DNA of 64,000 nucleotides from Acheta domesticus (GCA_031308135.1 JAHLJT010000631.1:142270734-142334733); one strand, 5' to 3'; positions 1 through 13,760 are shown, counted from the stretch's first letter. Numbers and translations are program-made. Notes: generated by a model from the letters alone, not told the origin.

Positions 1-990
1 TTAACTCAGAATTTCCAAAAATTTCAAAAGTTTACATTTTTCAGCGTCTTCCTACAAGTACAAAATTGAAGATAGAGAATTTCCTCCAAACAAAATTTGT
101 TTTCCAAAGTGAGTTCTATCATTAAGGTCGTGTACATTTTTTTGAAAAATATAGTAGTTTTCGCGGAATATTCCGTCCAATATATGCAATTTAAAAAAAA
201 ATTCAAAAGCAAGATTTTCTCAAATACGGCTCCAATTTTTTTCTTTAAACTTTTTATAAGAATAGTTCGTAATGTACTCTATGAGATGACTTAAACACCA
301 TTTTACTCTATTCTTTTGTTTTTTCAAAAATTGCAAAAATTTAATTTTTTTAACTTGTCTCTCACGTTAATATTTACATAAGCGGCGATTTGTTCAAATT
401 CTTGCATTAATGTGTACATGTGCTTTAAATAATGTCAAATAAAGTTTCTCTAAATTGAACAGTTTTCTTTGAAAACTAATTCAAAATTCCGTGTTTTCAG
501 AAACGCTCAAACGCCATTTTCTCAAAAATAGCATCAAATTTTTTGTTCAAACTTTTCGAACGATAGGGTAATTGCACTATTTAATATGGCGTAAAGTTAA
601 CTTTGGTGCATTTTTTGTTTTTGCAAAAATGACACAAATTTAATTATTTTGAATGTTCTCTCATACCGTTAAAATGCACATTTCCAGGAATTCCTATTGA
701 ATTTGTTGACTCACTCTATTGAATTTGTGAGTGTGCTTCAAATGACTTCCAATGTAGTTTTTTGAAAACTCAAAAAATTTCTGTGAAAAAGAGCTTCACA
801 TTTCACATTTAGAGTAGCGGTTAAACGCCATTTTAGTTGAACGGGTCTAAATTTATCAACAAAAATTGCCATTTAGAACAAGGTTTAACTGTTTTTTAAT
901 ATTCTTAAAATTAAATTTTTGTTCTACTATTAAGAAACCGAAAATTAATAAAAGGTCAAAAAAATAGTTTGGGCGGGGATAAATGGCAGC
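1..990 (+). repeat. AT-rich interspersed repeat, 'CGGCTCCAATTTTT' family, copy 1
   Basis: Shares the phrase TTTCTCAAA(A/T)ACGGCTCCAA, then TTTCTTTAAACTTTT, with copies at 33.3, 37.5, 51.4 and 52.3 kb; further shared blocks are TAAACGCCATTTT and GTGCTTTAAATAATGTCAA. The left end is off the window. A likely terminal piece (GGGAAAGTCTGTGCCATTCTG, continuing to CGCTAGTT) lies apart at about 1770-1835, so the copy may be interrupted. No coding capacity seen. Confidence 0.7.
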
Positions 991-2786
<1,796 letters not shown>

Positions 2787-3315
2787 AAAAATGTTTGTCT
2801 CCGCGAAACATTGTGTTAGGTTTGAGGACTCTTAAGCATATTAGAGACTAACATATCATTAATACTATAATTAACAGGAAATAACAGCAATTACTATTTG
2901 ACTGCAGGTAAAAATAACATTGGAACTAGGAACTTTGTTTTAATAATTTATGATGTTTGGTTCCGCGATATCTTTAATTAGTCTTAATTAATTAATGTTT
3001 AGTTATCCTTCGGAAGTTGCTCTTAAATTCTCGACTGTACAAAATGGAAAATAGATTCATTGTTGAACAGCTAAAAATGTGTACATGTATTTTATAACAA
3101 TTTTTTAAATGATTGTCCTTTAGAGAAGATTTATTTATTATTGTTAATTATTTTCTCCTGCCGTCTTTTGATATGTTTAAGTTAAAGATTTTCGTTGTTA
3201 CAGCCATTTAGTGCAACAATATGTAAAGAGAACCCTGATTGATTTACATGATGTAATAATGTAATTATCACTTGATCAGTATCTCCGCGAGGCGTCTACC
3301 GGCGTCACTTCGGAC
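2787..3315. other. AT-rich spacer, no feature seen
   Basis: No open frame above 60 codons, no repeat partner recognised in the window. Confidence 0.6.
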
Positions 3316-4088
3316 CAGTGTTGCCTGATGTACCTAATCTGCAACCCGCATTAAGCGATGCGGATGCCAAAACAAAATCCGCATTTCCATGATAGTGGAT
3401 TAAAATCCATTTTTTAAATTTCCTCAGTTATTACAACGATCGTTAGATGTCCCGCTAACTATGGTTGACAAAGTTTGAATGTTCAAAATGTTCTTTCTCT
3501 ATTCGATTAATGTAGAAAGCAATAAGACACCAATCATCTACCAATCATTAGGGTTTTATCCAATTGGCGTATTCGAAAATAGATGATCATGCACCTAGGT
3601 GCTGTCGTGTCCTTTATTGTCTTATTGTTAAGGATTCAGAGGACAAATAGGTGACAACACATTGGTTAGTCGTTTTCGAATACGCCGAATAAGAATACGG
3701 ATCGTCATTCAGATTCTTACTGCGTTAATACAAGCCGGAGAAATGATGCACTTCGCGGGATATTGAAATTAAATATGTTGAAATTACGTTACTCGGCATC
3801 ACGTTAAACTGAGATTAAAAATAAATTGAAAGTACATTTATAACAAAAATACAGATATTTTATATTTTTAATTTCTTGGGTGAATCGAGAACATATATAT
3901 TGAGAACAAACATAGAACAAATATAGTGAGACAATATCGCATTTATAACGGAATTCTACGTCGATATATGAATTATTGATGTTTTCCGCTATTTTTAAAT
4001 TATATTAGTACATCCGCATTCATTAGAAGAAATAAACATTTTCGAACTTAAAACTTCGCAATCGGACGTTTCACAGCTGGCAACATTG
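3316..4088. mobile_element. hAT-like non-autonomous element A
   Basis: Terminal inverted repeats CAGTGTTGCC (left) and the complement of GGCAACATTG (right), flanked by an 8-bp duplication with one mismatch: CTTCGGAC at 3308-3315 and CTTCTGAC at 4089-4096. An 8-bp duplication and CA(G/A)TG ends are hAT traits. About 773 bp, AT-rich, no transposase. An internal inverted repeat lies at about 3564-3690. Confidence 0.78.
3564..3690. repeat. Short hairpin repeat inside hAT-like element A
   Basis: TGGCGTATTCGAAAA near 3566-3580 is mirrored by TTTTCGAATACGCC near 3672-3686, forming a ~125-bp stem-loop. It may be a small MITE nested in the larger element. Confidence 0.55.
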
Positions 4089-4099
4089 CTTCTGACCCC

Positions 4100-4383
4100 A
4101 AAAGCAGCACGGAATAGGGATGAGATCTCTCACACAATAAGCTGTTTTATTATTAATTTGCAGGGTTGTAACGAAAAAAATTGTCGAAGCCATCTTTTTA
4201 AATGGCAAATTTTGAGGTGAAGATATATTACTGCCACGGATCCTATTATACCCACAGATGTGCCAATTCAATTTCAACGTCTTGAATTTCCGTTCAGATT
4301 GGCATTTGCGATGACTATCAATAAGTCTCATGACCAAATGATGTCTATTTGTGGCTTATTTTTTAGCACACCATATTTTTGAC
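4100..4383 (+). pseudogene. Helitron helicase (Pif1-like) relic, 5' part
   Basis: Conceptual reading, with at least one frameshift and stop codons, gives KIVEAIFLNGKF, GEDILLPRI, PIIPTDVPIQFQRLEFP and FRLAFAMTINKSHDQ: the C-terminal helicase motifs of Helitron Rep/Hel proteins, which unwind DNA during rolling-circle transposition. The usual SQGQ motif has decayed to SHDQ. Reading resumes at 5347 after an inserted hAT-like element. Only the last ~130 residues of the protein are present. Confidence 0.78.
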
Positions 4384-4584
4384 CAGGGACCGAAAAGGTA
4401 TTGAATACCGGTAAAAATACCGGTAAAATACCGGTATTTTTTCATACCGGTATAAAATACCTTTATTCTTTTATACCGGTAAAATACCTTTATAGGACGT
4501 CTATACCGGTATGGACGTCCATAAAGGTTATACCGGTATTATACCGGTATTTTCGAAGGAAATAGTGTCGCGTTTGCGGCCCCA

Positions 4585-4962
4585 CACGCGCGTTCGCTCG
4601 CCAAACGCGCGTTCGCATCCCAAACGCGCGTTCGTTTCCCAAACGCGCGTTCGCTCCCCCAAACGCGCGTTCGCTCCCCCACACGCGCCTTCGCGTCCCC
4701 ACACGCGCGTTGGCTCGCCAAACGCGCTTTCGCTCCCCCAAACGCGTGTTCGCGTCCCCACACTAGCGTTCGCGGCCCCATACGCGCGTTCGCTTCCCAA
4801 ACGCGCGTTCGCTCCCCAAACGCGCGTTCGCTCCCCCACACGCGCCTTCGCGCCCCCAAACGCGCGTTCGCTGCCCCAAACGCGCCTTCGCTGCCCCAAA
4901 CGCGCCATCGCGTCCCTACACGCGCGTTCGCTCCCCAAACACGCCTTGGCGTCCCCAGACTA
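4585..4962. repeat. CpG-rich 18-21 bp minisatellite (about 19 units)
   Basis: Consensus AAACGCGCGTTCGCTCCCC with variants (ttcgcgtcccc, ttggctcgcc, ctgcccc). Very CpG-dense in an AT-rich neighbourhood. Stop-free frames on both strands produce false Arg/Ala/Pro-rich proteins. Confidence 0.97.
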
Positions 4963-4984
4963 TTATAATAATTCTTTCTCAACC

Positions 4985-5155
4985 AACAACGTAAAATAAG
5001 GCATTAACTATAACTATAACTATAACAACAGAACTCGACCTAGGTAGAATGTCTGGTGACGAAGATACGCCAACGTTGAGACTCGAACCCTCGGTCAGAA
5101 ACTCTGCGGAGTCCATAATGTTCCTCTGAGCCATCTCTGCGTAAAAAATCAGAAC
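4985..5155 (-). mobile_element. tRNA-derived SINE inside hAT-like element B
   Basis: On the minus strand: A box TGGCTCAGAGG near 5123-5133 and B box GGTTCGAGTCTC near 5079-5090, ending in a short TATAGT-type microsatellite tail (about 5005-5030). Confidence 0.7.
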
Positions 5156-5346
5156 GTTTCCCCTTCGAAACCTGCATGATTATACTGAAATACCGGTATT
5201 TTCTCATGAAAATACCGGTATTTTCATGAGAAAATACCGGTAAAATACCCCTAAATAGAATTTTGAATAAAGGTATAATAGAGGTAAAGGTATTTCTATA
5301 CCGGGATAAATAACTTTACCGCTATTATTTCGGTAATCAGTCCCTG

Positions 5347-5475
5347 TTTTTGACACGGTCAATTATACGTGGCATGCTCTCGAGTGGACAAACCATCCAG
5401 TTTATTTGTGTTAGCTAAAGATGGGATAACAAAAAATATTGTACACTCTATTGCGTTGAGGGATTGATATGGGTT
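5347..5475 (+). pseudogene. Helitron helicase relic, 3' part
   Basis: After the inserted element the frame continues HGQLYVACSRVDKP, SSLFVLAKDGITKNIVH, SIALRD and a stop, the conserved end of Helitron helicases (GQ.YVA.SRV motif). A 3' UTR follows, and the Helitron 3' terminus ends near 5719 with AACGTTTGCCGGGTCAGCTAG. Confidence 0.82.
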
Positions 5476-5717
5476 TTTTAGTAAAATATCATAATTAGCC
5501 AGGTATATCATTTCAAAAACTAAATTACAATAAATTAAAAATATAAATGTTTGGTATTGTGTTATTTTTATATTCCATCATCATTCACAGCGCTCCATGC
5601 CTCTTCAATTTATATACACCACATCCTCAAACACTGACAATAAGTTAGTCATTTTTTTCTACTAAAATAATCCTAGGAATAATTTAAATGGCAAAACAAC
5701 GTTTGCCGGGTCAGCTA

Positions 5718-5719
<2 letters not shown>
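5476..5719 (+). mobile_element. Helitron 3' untranslated region and terminus
   Basis: AT-rich, ending in the terminal motif AACGTTTGCCGGGTCAGCTAG at about 5699-5719, next to a (TA)n tract. Together with the helicase relic it defines a Helitron copy running from before 4100 to about 5719. Confidence 0.72.

Positions 5720-5768
<49 letters not shown>
5719..5768. repeat. (TA)n microsatellite
   Basis: About 50 bp of alternating TA at the Helitron 3' boundary. Confidence 0.97.
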
Positions 5769-5773
<5 letters not shown>

Positions 5774-7329
5774 CCTTTACCCCCCTTCTTAATCAGGACT
5801 TCTTAAACTGGACCATAGTATGCAAGCAGATTTATTGCTCTTGCGAGCTTTTGATTTACTACCAGGGCAGAGGATTCTTGCGGCAGATAGTAGGGAATTC
5901 AAGGAAAACGGGTACACACATATACACAAATTCAGTAACAAGTGCAGATATATTCTCAAATAATTCAATTTAAAAAAAAATACAATTTTTTTGCTTGCTC
6001 TGAAAGAAAAAAACAAACAATGCAACACACAAAAAAATGACAAGAATATTTTTTTCTCTAGTGATCGAAACATATGCTTGAAACTCTTGTAAATCTTCCA
6101 ACCTCTGTAAACAAATCAACTGACTATGATAATTCTACACTAATTTAAATCAATGACTCAGTCGACTGGCACTCTTTCAACCTCTGCCTTTCGTGCACGT
6201 TTTTGGCTTGAAATTAAACACTTAATTATTCTAACTCACAATTCACAAAAAAAATTTCTATTTACAATGACCAATTGAATTTACACTCAATTACTCTGAT
6301 TCTCTCACAAGTTTTTACACATTGTTCAAAATTTTTCTTAGCTAAGCAATGACTTTCTTTACAATTAACTTCAAAAGGGCAATGTTCTTTTCATTCATAA
6401 GGCATTCCAGACAATGATATGAAAATTCTAGGTGCAACAAATTACGCGAGTTATTCACGAATTCTGTAAAGTGTAATATTCGCCCTACTTTACTACGAAA
6501 CCGTCTTTCCAGCTGCTCGCGCGTTCGTGGCCTCGCTAACACGCCCCCTCTCCCTTACCGTTACCTCGGCGCCTGCGGCTCGGCGTTCGACCTTGGCTCC
6601 GCGCTTCGCCGACACCACAGACTGCGTTGTTGGAAACAGCCGCTCTAGCAGCGATGCTGGGTCTCGTCTGCTTCTCTCTTCTTATTTCCTGGTACTCTTC
6701 TTTCTTCCTCGCCTCTTCTTCTCCTACGGTCCTTCTTCCCGTTCGATGGCCCTCTTCTTCGTCTCCTTCCGGAATTGTTCTTCAGCACGATTGTTAAGTT
6801 TTCGCCCACGTGATTATTGTCCTCCCATGATCACAGCCGGGTGGCCGCTTTTAGCTCTGTCCAGGTTGTCGCACACTTGGATATTTGAATAGCTGATTCT
6901 TTATGGCACAGCGTAATTGTTCCTGACTGATTTTACGTACTCAATCAGCGTTGTAAATCACTTAAATTCTGGCTTCTCGATCCACCAGAACAAAATGAAT
7001 AACGCCGTTCTAGTCTTTTGCCCTAAATTCTAATGCATCGTCTTTTACTGTACTCTCCTCCAACACAACTTCAAAAAACTGCCCACAATATTACTATTCC
7101 AAATCTCATTCGTCGCCTACTTCAATTAAACTCTCTACTAGAATTACAAGCAAACTAGACACTGACTACTGTACGGAATTCGCACGTCTTCGTTTCACCA
7201 AAAGAACAATACTCGGCGACAGCTGAAACAAATAAGGGGCTTCTGATCTGGCGATCAGCGTATTTATGAGGAAGTTCATAGGGGTGATTCGGCCGTGCTC
7301 AACAATATCTTCATTGTTGTAACAAAGCA
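5769..7329. other. No gene recognised; pyrimidine-rich GC block inside
   Basis: AT-rich except about 6480-6860, which is C/T-rich and stop-poor. An open frame of 121 codons at 6527-6892 (+) is Ser/Leu/Arg low complexity without recognisable motif. The segment could be untranslated or terminal sequence of an unrecognised retroelement. Confidence 0.4.
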
Positions 7330-7515
7330 ATCGTTACAATATATAAATATATATATTGTAACGATATGGGGAATATACCCCATATCACCATAAGAAGTCA
7401 TGGAAAAATTGCAAATTTTACAATTTAAAACCAGCGGAAGATTTTGTTTATGCCGGAAAAATTTTAAAGAGGAGAGGAAGGGGCAATGCAGAGATATGGG
7501 AAATATATCCCATAC
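7330..7515. repeat. Cluster of palindromes
   Basis: A 36-bp palindrome at 7330-7365 (arms ATCGTTACAATATA), a second overlapping its end at 7363-7386 (arms GATATGGGG), and a variant of the second at 7494-7514 (arms ATATGGGA). See findings. Confidence 0.8.
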
Positions 7516-9250
7516 CACCATGATCACCCATCTTAATTCAGTTTACGAGCGGGCGCGAACACGGAGCGTGAGACCAAGCAGTCAGTAGGTACGCCATCTG
7601 TCCAGGACTGGTCAAAGCGGCGGAGCGCGACTTCTTGGGGAGGCTTTTCTGCGGCTGACGACGGGTGGAGAAATGGAAAGGCCCCCCTCACGTTTTACCC
7701 CTATCGACACACCGTAAATACAGTGGACAACGGTGAACAAGCTCTCTAGCCTCTCGGTAGTTGAAGTGAAACAAGCTCTTGTGATTGTGGTAGTAAGTGA
7801 AACCAGCTTTAATAATTCATTGGCTGAGATGATGGTAGCTCATGCGAGCTCCTGATTTAGGAAAAGTACTTCGTGAATTCGGGAGTTTTCGGCAATAGTA
7901 ATGTGACAATTTGTTACGGTGCGGAGAAACTTGATGTGAGGCGAGTGTGGCTCGTGGAACTATCCAGAAAGAACAGTGTGCGTTACCCAGATTACGCATC
8001 GCGAGCAGAGGACAGGTTTACATAATTTTGTGCAGAGCTAAGAAGTGGTGTAAAATTCGCTGGACGAACTGGAAGCAGTAAAACGTGATTTGGTCAGCGC
8101 TGCAGTAACTTTAAAGCGCAATTACAACACAGTTCACAGACGAAAAAATTCAATTTGCAAAGCCCGAGAGACTTGGTGCGTCGGCGTGTACGTTCGTGCG
8201 GCCGGAGAGAAGAGGGGCAAGAAGAGTTCAGGCGGAGGAGGAGCCGAACGAGAGAGGGGCTTGGTGTGCACGCGTAGCGGACGTCCCAAAGGGTACGTGC
8301 GAAGGGCGTGGAACACCGCGGGATGTGAAAATTGGACTTCGTAGCAGCGAGGCAGAGGGACGCCGGCGAGGTGACGCGAGGGCAGTCGAAGTGTGAGAGA
8401 CAGTGACGTACAAACCAAAGAAACGCTGCAAAGGTAAAGGAACTTGCGACATTTTTTTGCACAGTTGTACAAAGAGTTAGAGACTTCATGAACTGTTATT
8501 CAGAAGGCAATTGATTAGGCAGAAAGTGAGAAAAATTTAAAATTTCTACGGACTAAGTTGATCATAATTCATTTCTCTGTTTTTAAATTGAATTCCTTGT
8601 ACTGTTTTTGCTGCAATTGATGTAAAATTTAATTTCATTCACGTAATCGGGGAACACTAAATTGTGAAATTGTTTTATGAAAAGTGTAAATGTAAAGATT
8701 AATTTAAGGGTAAATTGGTATGCTATAGTAGACACTTCAATATTGCTGAGATAATTGTATTTTCTTTGTTATGCTTTGGTAATCTGCGAGTGATTCAGAA
8801 CCAGTACTTGTGGGCATCGCAGAATCAATTAAGAAAATAGGTTCATTTAAGGGTCCGTAAACGGAGAATGTAGAAGCAAAGGCAAAAGCAAAGAAAACCC
8901 GAGGGTATATTTTCTTCTTAAAATTTATTAGTTTGCACATTTATTTTTAAGTTGTCGAAAAAACGGCACTGCAATTAGTTTCCGTTTTTTTACAACCTAG
9001 GTTAAGTCGATTGTGATCGAGAGCGATCAGTAGAAATTAGGAAGCATATGTGTATGATTTTGTACAACTTCCTATTTTTAGAGTGTATGTGCTTTGGTTA
9101 CTCATCCACTTTGATTTCTGTGTCGAGGGTTCATACCTTTCTCATACCCTAAAGATCCTGCCTACTGAGAAAAGCTAGTTTCAACGCGAGCATTCATTGG
9201 AAACATGCCCGCTTGGGATCTATATGTTGTGGGGAGCAAGAAGCGTGTTA

Positions 9251-9253
<3 letters not shown>
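7516..9253. other. No gene recognised; small CpG-rich block
   Basis: About 8150-8400 is GC-rich with overlapping open frames on both strands (Arg/Gly-rich, no motif). The rest is AT-rich without repeats I can match. Confidence 0.4.

Positions 9254-9309
<56 letters not shown>
9254..9309. repeat. (AT)n microsatellite
   Basis: About 55 bp of alternating AT, followed by a short (CA)n run near 9322-9331. Confidence 0.96.
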
Positions 9310-9312
<3 letters not shown>

Positions 9313-10244
9313 TCTATATACACACACACAAACCTTGGGACAAAAATTGACTTCGAAAAATATCGTCCAATATGCAGAAATGAATAAATTCATGTACGGG
9401 TCTTTGGACGGGTCTTCAGATTACGATGAAATTTTTAAGAAACAACAACGACGTTAACAGTGAGTTTAATGTTTTAGTCTTTTCTCTATACATGATATTT
9501 TATTAACCATTTGTTAATTCATTCAAATTTACATTGAGATGTGAGTAATATTAATTTATAGACCTCTAATGTAGGATGTGTTCATTGCGTCTTTGTCGTG
9601 CACAACAGGAGTATATAATGTCAATTTGATAGTATTTACAGTTAATTTTAGAACACGACGCGCCAGTTAAAATGAATAATCTTTTGGATGTGGTCACTAC
9701 GGTGTCACTGCCAGCAATTTTCGTTAAGCCATAGAGATAATAATATGCATACGTTCTTGCTCTGATGTTTATAAAGTATTAATTAACCATGAGGAGAATG
9801 GAGAAGAAAAATAGGAAAGCTGGAATAGGAAAAGAGGTAGATTATCATAATCGCACCTTCAAACATATACAAAATCGAAATGGCCGATTACCGTCGCGTC
9901 GCAGTGTTGCCAGAGGTAGATTGCCCGAATGCGGGATCTCAAGCGCCGCAATGCGAATTTTTGCGGAAGCTGGGCAGTAAAAATGCACATATGAACGTGG
10001 ATTTAAATGCGCAATAGTATTCCACTCGGAAATTGGAATAGCCATGCGCAATGCTCTTAGACTGCTTTCTCTGTTTTACTACAGTTACAAAACTCTATCT
10101 TCTAATTTCTTACGACATGTACAGAAATTTGATCGGTCCTTTTCTTTCTTTAGTAAATACTAATTAGAAAGGAAAATAGGGATGATGAATGTATGTTTGT
10201 ACGATAATATTGTAGTTTTATTTCAAATATGTTTCATAATTTAA
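9310..10244. other. Spacer, no feature seen
   Basis: Only short open frames, none recognised. Confidence 0.5.
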
Positions 10245-10442
10245 GATATTATATTTTTAAAATACATAATATAAATTTAACAAAATAAAGTAATATACAA
10301 ATAAAAATAGTATATATTATTTACAATTTTTAATTTACTTTAAAATACTATGTTTTTAAAATACATAACAAAACTAATAATAGAAAATATGAGAGTTATC
10401 AAATATAAATATAGTATATTATTTATAATTTTTAGTTTAAAA
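10245..10442. repeat. Diverged ~100-bp tandem duplication
   Basis: The blocks TTTTTAAAATACATAA, then AGTATAT(A)TTATTTA, recur with a period of about 100 bp. Very AT-rich. Confidence 0.6.
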
Positions 10443-11190
10443 GAGAATAAAAAAGCTTACGACTCAAAGCATACGATTTTCATCATTTTGAAGCAGAGAG
10501 CTACTTTAAATCGTAGAAGAACGAGGAAGAACATCATTATTTGCTTGATAGTTTTCTCGACAGCGATAAACAACTTCAATACAGTTGGTTATCAGCCCGG
10601 ACACTTTCAATGTATTACTGCAGCAAAGAAACTTTAAATCGACACATAGTAAGAATTATGTGCCCAATACTGACTTTCACAGATTCACTGAAAAAAGACA
10701 ACAGTTTTAATCATTTCATTTAAATAGACTTGTACTACATCAAAACCTTCATCGATCCTTGAGTGTAGAGGATTAGTATACACATCCCTATAAACTCGAA
10801 AGAAGCCAAGAAGCAACACTGTGGGAAGCTGAGGGGAGGCGCAAGGCAGGGCGAGGGCAGTTGAGGAGTGGGCTGTATCGGTACCGGGAGCGGTGTCCGT
10901 TGAGCCAGGCAGGTGGACGTGGAAGGAACAGGAGGCGGATTCTTGTGGAAGTGGGCGTGCGAGCGTAGGCGCGTGAGCAGAAAAAGACGCGCGATCGCCT
11001 TTCTCCGCTTGTTACATGCGCAGCGTGCGCAGCCGGCGCAAGCGCGCGCGTGCCGCGTGTCGCGTGACCTGTTACGCGCGTTGCGCCGTTCGCAGACGTG
11101 CTGGCGGAAGGACCCCGCCGCCACCCCCCCCCCCCCGACTACCTCTGGCACATTCACACCGGCTACGATTATTCAATGGCAGTATTCGCG
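10443..11190. other. No gene recognised; CpG-rich block
   Basis: About 10800-11170 is GC-rich with GCGCGC-type motifs and a poly(C) run near 11126-11137. Overlapping open frames on both strands carry no family motif. Confidence 0.4.
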
Positions 11191-11194
11191 TTGC

Positions 11195-11560
11195 TTCTGC
11201 AGCGTCACTAACTGGGAGGACCTAGAGTTCGATTCCTGATGGGGGCGGGGTTTTTACTACATCCATAGGTTAAATACAGCCGGAGAGGGACCGTGCGCGA
11301 TCATCCATCCAACCTTGTCTCTTCTGGCCCGACATACACATACACTTTCAAACACATGCTACTACCCTACATAGGTGGGTGTTGGGGGACCAATTGGGAA
11401 CTCAGAGCTTCTCCGTTGGGGAAGTACCCCGCCCAGAGAGATACCTGAAGGAACCCACACAAGCCGACGTATGGGTCAGCGCCGAATGCCATATTCCAGC
11501 GGGAGGCGAACACCGCTGCCTTCCTAGATATAACATGTACTACACTTGCGGGAGTTTGAC
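11195..11560 (+). mobile_element. tRNA-derived SINE (shared family with 30.8 kb)
   Basis: A GAGGACCTAGAGTTCGATTCCTG segment supplies the B box. The 3' part (CTGCC, then TACTACACTTGCGGGA) resembles the 3' part of the SINE at 30.8-31.4 kb (CTGCC, then AGTACACTTACGGGA). The A box is poorly preserved; ends approximate. Confidence 0.55.
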
Positions 11561-13139
11561 TCTAGTAACTTACGTGCTTGGAAACACTACAACAATATAA
11601 CCATCTCCTCCGCCACCTCCAATTGTCTCCTTCACGGCAGCCTACACCGTCACCAGCGTTCCGCTTCCTCCACCTACAGCGGCCCCGCCACCACCAGCGC
11701 CGAAAAACGCCTCAAAGAGGACAATGCGGTGTTACGCGAGCGATAACGGCCACTCTCCGCCCCCCTCCCCCCGGCCCCCGTGCGGGGCTGCGCAGCCGAA
11801 GAAAGCGGGCAAAGAGCCACTTCCGCGGCGGCGCGCGGCGCGGCGGAAGCGAAGGAGGAAACGGAAGAGGCCGCGCGGGCGATGGCGCGCGATAGGGAAA
11901 TGACGCCGCGCGCGCGAGGAGGCCGATGCGCGATGCGGGGGGGGGGGGTAATAAGGCGCCGTTTGGGCGCAGAAAGGAACCGCGGTTTCTCTGCCACGCT
12001 ACACCCAGCAGGCTAACGGGATTCTTCAAAGGGATTCATGGAGAGAGAGGAAATGTGTAAAAGAATCGAGCATATGTTTAGTCCCTCTTTGGTTATAAAT
12101 GGAAAAGTACTAACAAGGCTCATTTGTCCTTTGTTTTCTAATGAGACAAGAACCAATGATTTATATTGACAGATGTCATCTGAATTTGAACATAAATTAT
12201 GCAATTACAGATTCAAGAAGTGAACAGCCGGTGCAACTGGAACGTTTTTTATTAGAATTATTTGACAGTTGCATTCTTAATGTAATATGTTTCGGAGACA
12301 TATTGAATGAGAAACCGCAAACTAACAATTTTTTTATTTGATCCTTTAAAGAGTTTAATCTAATCAAATGGTAGAAAATCCAGTCCAGTCAAATGGTAGA
12401 AAATAAGGGAAAGTTTTGGTATAGTTTTCGAAATTGGTTCTTACATTTTTTGGGTCAATTTTTTTTATACGATTATCTTGGGTAGCAATATTAGTGTTCT
12501 TGGTGTGCCAGGAATTCATTTTTCCGTGTTCGGCCAAAGCCGAGGTTTCGCAACTATTCATTTCTTGTGAGAAAACAAAATTATCGGAAATTGTTTCACT
12601 TACAGCAACAAACGGGAAAATGAGAATAAAGAAACTTTGTCTTTCTTCTGTTTCAAAAAGAACACATTTTGCATGCTTACAGAGACCTATTAATATTACT
12701 ATTACCAACTGATCTACTACAACTTCAACTTCAATAACGGTCTTATTTGCTGGATCTAATGAGAAAGCTGCATTCATTATCGGAGTACCCGCGCCTTCCA
12801 TCGCTTGTTTGCTTGTTTCATTCCAGCTGATTAAAACTTTGTAATTAACGTTGCTCTTAACCGTCTTTTATTATTCATGTTAGCATGAAAAAAGTCTTTG
12901 GACGTCGTATGCACCGTTGTGTAGTCTAACAATACAAGCAAGTTTTATAGACATTTTATTTCGCTTAATACTTCACGTTAGCCAAAAAACAGCTCCTGCT
13001 AGTGATTGATATATTCACACATATTCAACATTGTCACGGTTGGACTCTTGTATCAAAGAACTCTACGAGATAAAATCCTATCGTTGGTGACGTATTGAAA
13101 TTGGACATGAATTTCTTGTTGTGCAAGTCTTGGTGTGCA
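11561..13139. other. No gene recognised; CpG-rich block and one long open frame
   Basis: About 11640-12010 is extremely GC-rich with a poly(G) run near 11936-11948. A 145-codon frame on the minus strand at 12364-12801 has ordinary amino-acid composition but matches no family I recognise, and has no visible promoter or splice context; chance is likely. Confidence 0.4.
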
Positions 13140-13760
13140 AGAGGATATAAGACAATAATTGATTATTCCTAATAAATGAAAAATTAAAATCACAAATAAA
13201 AGATGTGCAAGTGTATCGGGGATGTCATGTAGACTCTGATCACTTTATATTAATTAGCAAATTCAATCTCTTGAAAAGATGGAAGACAGAAAAACAGTTC
13301 AAAAGCCGTATACAAAGTGCATCTTCTGCAAGAAGAAAGTATAAAAATGCCATACCAAACTAGATTTTAGAGATACTTATTAGAAACACAAACAGAGAAC
13401 GATATAGAGAAAGAATGGAATAATGTGCAAAACTGCATTGAAAAGGCGGCAAGAGAAGCTATAGGCAGAAAGAGGAAAATAAGAATTAAAAAGAGTCTGC
13501 AAATTTGGAACAGTGAGATTGAAAACCTAGTAAGAAACAAACAAACCTATCTTCAGCACCTACAACAAAATACTGAGAAGAGAAGATAAAAATACAAGGA
13601 AACGCGTTATTTAGCACAAAATAGTATTCGACAAGCCCAACAACATGCATGGGATACATTTATAATCCAAATAGAAAATAATATACACAGAAAACAAAAT
13701 TTTGTTTATAAGATTCTTAAACATCTTAACAAAGAAGAAAAAGATACAGTGAGAATAGAT

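Larger units (their letters stand above)
4384..5346. mobile_element. hAT-like non-autonomous element B, inserted in a Helitron helicase
   Basis: A perfect 8-bp duplication TTTTTGAC flanks it at 4376-4383 and 5347-5354. The ends CAGGGACCGA and CAGGGACTGA (right end complemented) are hAT-like. The 963-bp body holds repeated ATACCGGTAT blocks at both ends (4400-4550, 5185-5335), a CpG-rich minisatellite and a minus-strand SINE. Removing it restores a contiguous helicase reading in its host. No transposase. Confidence 0.88.

Noticed and set aside
4490..4999. Open frames of 136-162 codons on both strands
   Set aside because: They follow the 18-21 bp CpG-rich minisatellite; proteins are repeats of Arg/Ala/Pro or Gly/Trp/Arg words.
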